Source: Sulfurimonas sp. (lineage in GTDB: Bacteria > Campylobacterota > Campylobacteria > Campylobacterales > Sulfurimonadaceae). From it: DNA of 37,587 nt. Shown in pieces: positions 31,846 through 37,587 of this stretch. The stretch is taken from NCBI GenBank assembly GCA_027063505.1, contig JAMORO010000011.1, forward strand, positions 1-37,587. The letters are read 5' to 3'. Numbering within the stretch: position 1 is the stretch's first letter; every line of letters begins with the position of its first letter. Under the pieces are notes generated by a model that was not told where the DNA came from, did no database searches, and saw nothing but the letters and a program-made list of their open reading frames with translations. A program made the position numbers and the translations under genes.

Positions 31846-34800
31846 ATGCACAATGCACTCAAACTTTTTCTCGTATCCTTGCTTCTTCTTACAACAGTCG
31901 GGATATCCCAACTTAGTGCAAATACTCCCCCTATAAAGTTCACAAAAAAAGAGAAAGAGTGGCTAAGTCACAACCCTCAGATAAGATATACATATGACCC
32001 TGATTGGGCACCTTTTGAGTGGACTAACGACATTGATAAACACACTGGAATACTCGCTGATATTTTAAGCCTTATTCAGAAACGAAGTGGTATCTACTTT
32101 GTTCCTAAAAAAGCAGAGAGTTGGGAAGAGGCTGTTGCACTCGTTGAAGAGGGTAAAGCACAAATGTTTAGTGGTATAGCGAGGAATAGCCAAAGAGAGA
32201 AGTATCTTAACTTTAGTTTTAAAGATATTTATACCTATAATGCTGTAGTAGTCTCAAATATAGAAGATACAAATAACTATGAGAATATAGGAGTTTATAA
32301 AAATATCACTATTGCTCTTGTCAAAAAAAATGCTCTTAGTCTCTATATTCAAAAAACATATCCAGAGCTCCATTTTTACTTTGTCTCTCGTACACAAGAT
32401 GGTTTTGAAGCTATCAATAGTAAAAAAGCCGATATTTTTATAGTCAATATTGCCACAGCAAAATATTTTATAAACAAGAACTATCGTAAAGAACTCCATA
32501 TAACAAATGAACTAAACTATCAATTTCATCTCAAAATCGCTCTTGTTAAAACACTCCCCACTCTTGCTCTCACCATCATAGATAAATCTTTAGCAAGTAT
32601 AACAGAGAGTGAACTTAACGATATTTTCAACAAGTGGACAGAGCAAAAAGTTCATAAAGAGTTTAACTGGCTACTCTTTATGGAGATTGCAGCTGCTGTT
32701 CTTGCTGTTTTTCTTTTCCTTCTTTATCACAACAGGAAACTTCATGTTTTAGTGCAAGATAAAACTTTAGAACTTACTAAGACTCTTGAAAAACAGGAGC
32801 AACTTATTGAAAAACGGACTCAAGAGCTCAACCAAGCAAAACAGAATCTAGAAAATGCTACAAATGCTATTAGTGATGCACTTTATCATAAAGATTTAGA
32901 GTTTAGATACACATGGGTAAATGATGCTTTTTGTAAATATGCACACCTTCCTAGAGAGGAGATTTTAGGAGAGACTGACTTTGACATCTTTGATGAAGAG
33001 ATTAGTGTAAAGTCTAATTTTCAAGATGCTAAACTCGTTGAAGATGGAGAGAGTATCTACTTTGAAAGTCGTGTTCAGAGTCCTGTTGGTAAGACTATCT
33101 ATGTCTCTGCACAAAAACATCTTTTAAAAGATATAGAGGGAAAGCCCTATGCGATTGCAGGAACTATTAGTGACATTACAACAAAAAAAGAGACAGAGAT
33201 AGAGATACGAAGACAAAAAGAGTTTGTTCAGACACTTATAAACTCTCAAGAGCAGATAATAATCACCTCTGATGGGAAAAAGCTTGTCAGTGTAAACGAA
33301 ATGTTTTATGATTTTTTTGCAGTATCTTCTATTCAAGAGTTTAATATTGAGTATGGTATCAATTGTATCTGTGAAATGTTTAATAAAAACTCGCCAGAAG
33401 GCTTCTTACAACCTATGATAGGGAGTGAAACTTGGCTAGACTATGTCGCTTCACGAGCACTCTATAATGAGGTTCATAAAGCGATGATTACAAGAGATGA
33501 CACCGACTTTATTTTCTCTGTAACGGCTGCTAAACTTCCAGGAAATAGAAATTTAAAATCTGCTGTTTTTACAGATATAACAGAACTTGAAGTTGCAAAA
33601 ACGACAGCAGAACTTGCCAATAAATCTAAAAGTGAATTTCTAGCAAATATGTCACATGAGATACGAACTCCAATGAACGCCATCATCGGTTTTAGCGAGC
33701 TTCTTCATGAACAAGTAGAGGACAAAAGACTCAAGCAGTTTACAAAAACAATCCAGTCAGCAGGACATACTCTCCTTGAACTTATTAACGATATCCTAGA
33801 TATTTCAAAGATAGAAGCGGGAAAACTTGAGATATCTCAAAACCCGACAAACCCTTATCATCTTATAGAGGATACAGCCAATATTTTTTCACTTAAAGTA
33901 CAAGAGAAAGATCTCGATCTTTTTGTAGAGATTGATGCTAAGATTCCTCAAACACTTATACTTGATGAAGTAAGAGTACGGCAGATACTCCTAAACCTTA
34001 TAGGAAATGCAGTTAAGTTTACTAAAAAAGGACATATCAAGCTCTCTGCACATTTAGAAAAAGTGGATGATGTCAAAAGTAGTGTAGATCTACTTATATC
34101 TGTCGAAGATACGGGAATAGGGGTAAAAGAGGATCAACTTAAAAGAATATTTCAAAGCTTTGAGCAGCAAGATGGGCAAGACAATAAAGAGTTTGGTGGC
34201 ACAGGTTTAGGTCTGAGTATTTCCAAAAAACTTGCTTCGATGATGGGTGGTGAACTTCGTGTAGAGTCCGAGTATGGTAAAGGTGCAACCTTTACTCTCT
34301 GGCTCCCTAATATTTACATATCTTCTGTGGTTTTAGAAAAAGATACTGAAATAAAAAACATACAATATAACTTTAAAGAGGCGTCTATCCTCTTAGTGGA
34401 TGATATTTTAAACAACAGAGAACTCATTGAACAGAACCTTAAAAATACTCTCTTTACTATTTTTAGCGCTAAAAATGGTCAAGAGGCAGTAGAGATAGCT
34501 TTACGAGAGGATATTGACCTTATACTTATGGATATTCGCATGCCTGTTATGGATGGTTATAAAGCTTCACAGCTCATAAAAGAGCAGAAGCCAGAGCTCC
34601 CTATTATCGCACTTACTGCCTCTGTAATGAAAGATGAGTTTGATACTGTTAAGTCTAAAAACTTTGATGCTTACTTACGTAAACCAATCTTGAAAAAAAG
34701 TCTCTTGAGTGAGTTAGCAAACTTCCTTGAGTTTGATGAAAAGAGTCCAACAGAGCAGCTCATATATGAAGTAACTCTCTCCCAGAAAACTCAGGATAAT

Positions 34801-35046
34801 CTTGAAACTATTTTAGGAGTACTCACTACAGAGCTTTTAGAAAAACAGCAAAAAGTTCTTAAGTCAAACAATATGAATGAGACACAAGAGTTTGCAGACA
34901 TCTTAAGTAAATTAGCAACTACTTATGAGATTGAACACTTAGAGAAGTATGCCCAGTCCCTTAAAGATGCTATTGAGATCTTTGATATTATGGGAATAAG
35001 GAAGCTTTTACAGGAGTATGAGAAGGAGATTACTCTACTCTCATAG
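31846..35046 (+). CDS. Hybrid sensor histidine kinase with SBP_3 sensor, PAS, REC and degenerate Hpt
   Basis: A 1066-residue inner-membrane kinase. In order: signal peptide (1-25), periplasmic SBP_bac_3-type solute-binding domain (about 35-265, opening with YTYDPDWAPFEWT), one transmembrane helix (about 275-294), a coiled coil (about 300-340), two PAS-like domains (about 335-450 and 455-580), HisKA with His604 in NMSHEIRTP, HATPase_c with NAVKFT, DTGIGV and GGTGLGLS (about 700-820), REC with Asp896 in LILMDIRMP (about 845-960), and a C-terminal helical Hpt-like segment whose histidine position is Asp1018. Amino-acid-like periplasmic ligands are expected for such sensors. The HD-GYP regulator lies 4 bases upstream. 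Confidence 0.92.
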   Translation: MHNALKLFLVSLLLLTTVGISQLSANTPPIKFTKKEKEWLSHNPQIRYTYDPDWAPFEWTNDIDKHTGILADILSLIQKRSGIYFVPKKAESWEEAVALVEEGKAQMFSGIARNSQREKYLNFSFKDIYTYNAVVVSNIEDTNNYENIGVYKNITIALVKKNALSLYIQKTYPELHFYFVSRTQDGFEAINSKKADIFIVNIATAKYFINKNYRKELHITNELNYQFHLKIALVKTLPTLALTIIDKSLASITESELNDIFNKWTEQKVHKEFNWLLFMEIAAAVLAVFLFLLYHNRKLHVLVQDKTLELTKTLEKQEQLIEKRTQELNQAKQNLENATNAISDALYHKDLEFRYTWVNDAFCKYAHLPREEILGETDFDIFDEEISVKSNFQDAKLVEDGESIYFESRVQSPVGKTIYVSAQKHLLKDIEGKPYAIAGTISDITTKKETEIEIRRQKEFVQTLINSQEQIIITSDGKKLVSVNEMFYDFFAVSSIQEFNIEYGINCICEMFNKNSPEGFLQPMIGSETWLDYVASRALYNEVHKAMITRDDTDFIFSVTAAKLPGNRNLKSAVFTDITELEVAKTTAELANKSKSEFLANMSHEIRTPMNAIIGFSELLHEQVEDKRLKQFTKTIQSAGHTLLELINDILDISKIEAGKLEISQNPTNPYHLIEDTANIFSLKVQEKDLDLFVEIDAKIPQTLILDEVRVRQILLNLIGNAVKFTKKGHIKLSAHLEKVDDVKSSVDLLISVEDTGIGVKEDQLKRIFQSFEQQDGQDNKEFGGTGLGLSISKKLASMMGGELRVESEYGKGATFTLWLPNIYISSVVLEKDTEIKNIQYNFKEASILLVDDILNNRELIEQNLKNTLFTIFSAKNGQEAVEIALREDIDLILMDIRMPVMDGYKASQLIKEQKPELPIIALTASVMKDEFDTVKSKNFDAYLRKPILKKSLLSELANFLEFDEKSPTEQLIYEVTLSQKTQDNLETILGVLTTELLEKQQKVLKSNNMNETQEFADILSKLATTYEIEHLEKYAQSLKDAIEIFDIMGIRKLLQEYEKEITLLS

Positions 35047-35050
35047 GTAA

Positions 35051-36016
35051 CTATTTATGAACTTTACAGTCCCCTTTAATGTGGCAAGCTATCGCATAAC
35101 CATGGTTTAGCCCAAGTGCGATACTCCCTCCACTCTCTTGTGTTATATCACCCGCAACATAGAGACCCTTGATGTTAGTCTCATAGTTTTCATTATGCAC
35201 AGGTTTTCCATCTGCCTCCTCTATCCCACTACTTGAGAGAAAAGCACTCGGAGTCGTACCCCCTATAGCATAGATAACACGGTCATAACTCTCAGGCTCT
35301 ATCTCTGTATAGACAACCTTAACTCTTCCCTCATCATCTTCTAAGGCAGTGATATTTTTCCCTAAAATCGGGTTTACTTTTTTGTTTATGATAGCATCGG
35401 CTATATTCTCTTGGTTGGTTGGATTTGCACGGCGAAATGTTTCACGTCTATAGCAGATACTGACATCATTTTTCTCACTCAAATCAACTGCATACTCTAC
35501 AGCACTATCACCTCCGCCAACTACAAGTATCTTCTCACCCTCATTACATCCATCAAGAGTGTATCCAATCTTCTTTTTAATGCTCACTGGAACTTTGTAA
35601 GTCGGCTTATTTGGTTTTCCCATACGACCGATTGTTACTACTACATTCTCTGCTTTTACACTCTTTCCAGCCATAAAGACCTCAAAACTTCCATCATCTT
35701 TTTTCTCTATGGACTGAACTTCTACATGTGTCTGTAGTGAAACAGAGTGATTTTGTAAGATTTCATCAAAAAAGTCAAGTGTAGACTCTTTTGTACCATC
35801 TATGAAGTAGATATTTCCATCGAGTTCTACTTTCTGCCCTCTCCAGTCTACATCAACCCGTTTGTTATCTTTGTAGTATTTTCTAATCGTAGAGTTATGG
35901 TTCTCATCTTTTTCTAAAAGGACTATATCTCTTACCCCTTGAAGATAACTCTCAACAGCAGTAGCTATCCCAGCAGGACCTGCCCCAACAATAACTAGTT
36001 CATGTACTTGACTCAT
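35051..36016 (-). CDS. Thioredoxin-reductase-fold flavoprotein without CxxC
   Basis: A 321-residue FAD/NAD(P)H enzyme. FAD-binding VGAGPAGIAT is at about 10-19, the NAD(P)-binding VVGGGDSAVEYA at about 165-176, and the C-terminal VAGDIT is the third FAD motif. The fold is that of thioredoxin reductase, but no CxxC is seen between the second and first domain halves, so it cannot use that disulfide. TrxR-like ferredoxin-NADP+ reductases and other CxxC-less reductases share this plan. The substrate is undefined. It has no co-directional neighbour and starts at ATG 36016 with an AAGGATTT ribosome site. Confidence 0.82.
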   Translation of the reverse strand: MSQVHELVIVGAGPAGIATAVESYLQGVRDIVLLEKDENHNSTIRKYYKDNKRVDVDWRGQKVELDGNIYFIDGTKESTLDFFDEILQNHSVSLQTHVEVQSIEKKDDGSFEVFMAGKSVKAENVVVTIGRMGKPNKPTYKVPVSIKKKIGYTLDGCNEGEKILVVGGGDSAVEYAVDLSEKNDVSICYRRETFRRANPTNQENIADAIINKKVNPILGKNITALEDDEGRVKVVYTEIEPESYDRVIYAIGGTTPSAFLSSSGIEEADGKPVHNENYETNIKGLYVAGDITQESGGSIALGLNHGYAIACHIKGDCKVHK

Positions 36017-36076
36017 AAAAAATCCTTTGATGATGATATTTCGGAATAAAGTCTATCATAAATAAGTTATTTTCTA

Positions 36077-36082
36077 TATAAT
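36077..36082 (+). promoter_or_regulatory. -10 box implying a leaderless mRNA
   Basis: TATAAT ends 6 bases before the ATG at 36089, so transcription should start on the start codon. There is no Shine-Dalgarno sequence. The geometry is the same as for the HAD gene at 11378. Confidence 0.5.
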
Positions 36083-36088
36083 GCTTCC

Positions 36089-36457
36089 ATGTATTATGTA
36101 ATTAAAAAACAGGTAAATAAACCAGGTTCGACCTTTATGGGCTTTGCAGTTCCAAAATATATCGCTTCAAAAAAGAGTGAAAATGTCATTTTCCTTTTTC
36201 AAAAAGATGGAAAAGTGATTCGTAAATGGGTAAAGCTAGAAGATATTATTTTACTCACTGCTGATGAGGCATACTATGAAAAAGTGATGCAACAGTTTAG
36301 AGATGTAGAGAAACAACAGCAACAGCTTGTAGATGATGCTCATACCCAGTTAGAGCAGAGCATGACGAACTTTGTTGAGACTATGAATGCACAGATTAAC
36401 GACTACGAAGAGATACGAAACTCCGAAGATGTTCCCTGTATTTTAAAAAACCTCTAA
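36089..36457 (+). CDS. Small hypothetical protein, probably leaderless (122 aa)
   Basis: No family recognised. Residues 1-60 look beta-rich (short MYYVIKKQVNKPG opening, then VIFLFQKDGKVIRKWVKLEDI) and residues 60-110 form a charged helix, with a glutamine-rich coil (KQQQQLVDDAHTQLEQ). No signal peptide or membrane segment; one cysteine near the C-terminus. There is no ribosome site, and a TATAAT box lies 6 bases before the ATG, so translation may be leaderless. The stop overlaps the convergent msrA stop by 4 bases. Confidence 0.65.
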   Translation: MYYVIKKQVNKPGSTFMGFAVPKYIASKKSENVIFLFQKDGKVIRKWVKLEDIILLTADEAYYEKVMQQFRDVEKQQQQLVDDAHTQLEQSMTNFVETMNAQINDYEEIRNSEDVPCILKNL

Positions 36458-36984
36458 GAGAGTTTTTCAGGAAAATTAGTCATAAACTTTTGAAGTTTTG
36501 GAGCTATAACCACTTGACAGTACCCCTGTGAAGAGTTTTGAGAATAGTAGTCTTGATGATATGCTTCAGCCGGATATACAACTTCAGGGAGAGGGCTTAC
36601 TTCTGTGACTATTTTATCACTAAAATTAGCTTGGTTACGTTTTATACTATCTAAAATCACCTCTTTTTCTAACTCACTACTGTAGTAAACAACAGAACGG
36701 TACTGTGTCCCACGGTCAGCACCCTGTTGGTTAAGTGTTGTAGGATCATGAATAACAAAAAAGATATCTAACAGATCAGAAAGAGTAATAGTGTCAGAGT
36801 CATAACTGATGTCTACTATCTCAGCATAACCACTCACACCTGTACAGATCATCTCATAGTTAGGGTTTGGACGGTTACCACCTGCATATCCACTTACAAC
36901 ACTACTCACACCCTTTATATTTAAAAAGACTGCCTCAGTACACCAAAAACATCCACCACCTAAAACTACTCTACTTTGTGCCAT
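36454..36984 (-). CDS. msrA: Peptide-methionine (S)-S-oxide reductase
   Basis: A 176-residue enzyme that repairs oxidised methionine (S-epimer) in proteins. GGGCFWCTEAVF near residues 9-20 contains the catalytic Cys12 in GCFW; GYAGG follows at about 33-37, and HDPTT with RGTQYRSVVYY (about 78-105) are the conserved substrate-pocket segments. Further cysteines (Cys15, and one in the GYCQVV end) may act in the thioredoxin-linked regeneration. The ATG has AGGAG upstream. It is convergent with the 122-residue gene. No msrB is adjacent. Confidence 0.93.
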   Translation of the reverse strand: MAQSRVVLGGGCFWCTEAVFLNIKGVSSVVSGYAGGNRPNPNYEMICTGVSGYAEIVDISYDSDTITLSDLLDIFFVIHDPTTLNQQGADRGTQYRSVVYYSSELEKEVILDSIKRNQANFSDKIVTEVSPLPEVVYPAEAYHQDYYSQNSSQGYCQVVIAPKLQKFMTNFPEKLS

Positions 36985-37116
36985 CTTCTGCTCCTCGAAT
37001 TTTGAGAGAATTATTACATATTTTACTTGTTCTAGTGACTCCCTCTCACTTTAGCCTGCATCTTTAAGTATACTCACAAATAAAAGCTCCTATACTTCTT
37101 TAAAAAAAGAGTAGTG

Positions 37117-37587
37117 ATGCCAAAGATAGATAGCCAAAAGTTTTACACCTCAGCCATAGAGATGCACGGAGTCTCTGCTCAGGGTGTGAACTGGGCGAGT
37201 AAAGAGAACCAAGAGCTTCGCTTTAAAGAGATACTTTCACTCCTTCCAAAAGATATGAGTCACTTTGAACTTGCAGATGCAGGGTGTGGCTTTGGTGACT
37301 TCTACCACTACCTCATCAAACATAAACGCCATCCAAAACGCTATCTTGGGATAGACTCAGTTATGGACATGTACTCCATCGCCTCAAATGAGACAGCACA
37401 GGAGATCTTATATAGCGACATCTGTAAAGAAGCCCCTCCAGTTTTAGACTACTACATCTGTAGCGGTGCGCTTAATGTTCTCACCAAGTTTGAGACACAG
37501 CTCTTTATTCAAAACTGCTATAACTCCTCTAAAGTAGCGTTTATCTTTAATGCCCTAGAGGGAGATACAGAGAGTGATACATATAAC
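37117..37587 (+). CDS. SAM-dependent methyltransferase (3' part beyond window edge)
   Basis: An open frame from ATG 37117 runs to the edge with 157 codons and no stop. The translated motif I LADAGCGFGDFYHYL (about 51-65), the GIDSVMDM strand-2 end and YYICSGALNVLT (motif IV) identify a class I methyltransferase. A candidate -10 box TATACT is at 37091-37096. The GTG directly before the ATG is an alternative start. The substrate is not readable, and the gene is not tied to the pse genes by position. Confidence 0.78.
   Translation, partial: MPKIDSQKFYTSAIEMHGVSAQGVNWASKENQELRFKEILSLLPKDMSHFELADAGCGFGDFYHYLIKHKRHPKRYLGIDSVMDMYSIASNETAQEILYSDICKEAPPVLDYYICSGALNVLTKFETQLFIQNCYNSSKVAFIFNALEGDTESDTYN

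Noticed and set aside
31473..31943. Open frame antisense to the end of the HD-GYP gene and start of the kinase gene
   Set aside because: Both sense genes are certain from their motifs; the antisense product has no recognisable domain and mirrors their codons.

Overview
The window looks like a chromosomal segment from a member of the Campylobacterota (Epsilonproteobacteria), most likely a Sulfurimonas-like organism. The support is low GC, extended -10 promoters of the TGC-TATAAT type, an epsilon-type flagellin, a Maf (DUF115) motility accessory factor beside a pseudaminic acid operon, and a topA-bioB neighbourhood. The species call is inference; no rRNA or other marker is present. No tRNA, CRISPR array, transposase or integrase was seen, and no stretch over 300 bases lacks a gene.

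Layout. 1-2.5 kb: the 5' part of a dihydrolipoamide-dehydrogenase-like flavoprotein, divergent from an APC amino acid permease. 2.5-4.5 kb: two tiny acidic proteins divergent from an arsC-like reductase, a small cysteine-bearing protein and a DUF4395 membrane protein. A perfect 19-bp inverted repeat that contains the arsC -35 box lies between the two groups. 4.5-8.3 kb: an exported Spy/CpxP-like protein and a large lipoprotein with Ig-like, FN3 and seven FG-GAP repeats. 8.5-12.1 kb: a HAD phosphatase, a GluP/FucP-type sugar transporter and a hexose-6-phosphate mutarotase in one operon, divergent from a short-chain dehydrogenase.

12.1-25.4 kb is a flagellar filament and glycosylation island. 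fliD-fliS-(fliT-like) is on the minus strand. A tightly overlapping plus-strand operon follows: pseB, pseC, pseF, pseG, a SAM methyltransferase, a PIG-L deacetylase, a formyltransferase-fold protein and pseI. On the minus strand are flagellin, then maf and a pseudaminic-acid-associated methylase. Excellent FliA (sigma-28) promoters precede fliD and flagellin, and a near-consensus RpoN (sigma-54) promoter precedes maf. The operon would build CMP-pseudaminic acid, and Maf would move it onto flagellin. No pseH acetyltransferase is present; the deacetylase/formyltransferase/methyltransferase trio in its usual place suggests a non-standard pseudaminic acid, which I consider the most interesting system here.

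25.6-30.7 kb: topA, a YfcE-type phosphoesterase, bioB, a CPA2-type antiporter and an AMMECR1-like protein, closely spaced. 30.8-35.0 kb: a REC-HD-GYP response regulator and a large hybrid histidine kinase separated by 4 bp, a probable ligand-to-c-di-GMP module. 35.0-37.6 kb: a thioredoxin-reductase-like flavoprotein without CxxC, a small unknown protein that may be translated from a leaderless mRNA, msrA, and the start of another methyltransferase cut by the window edge.
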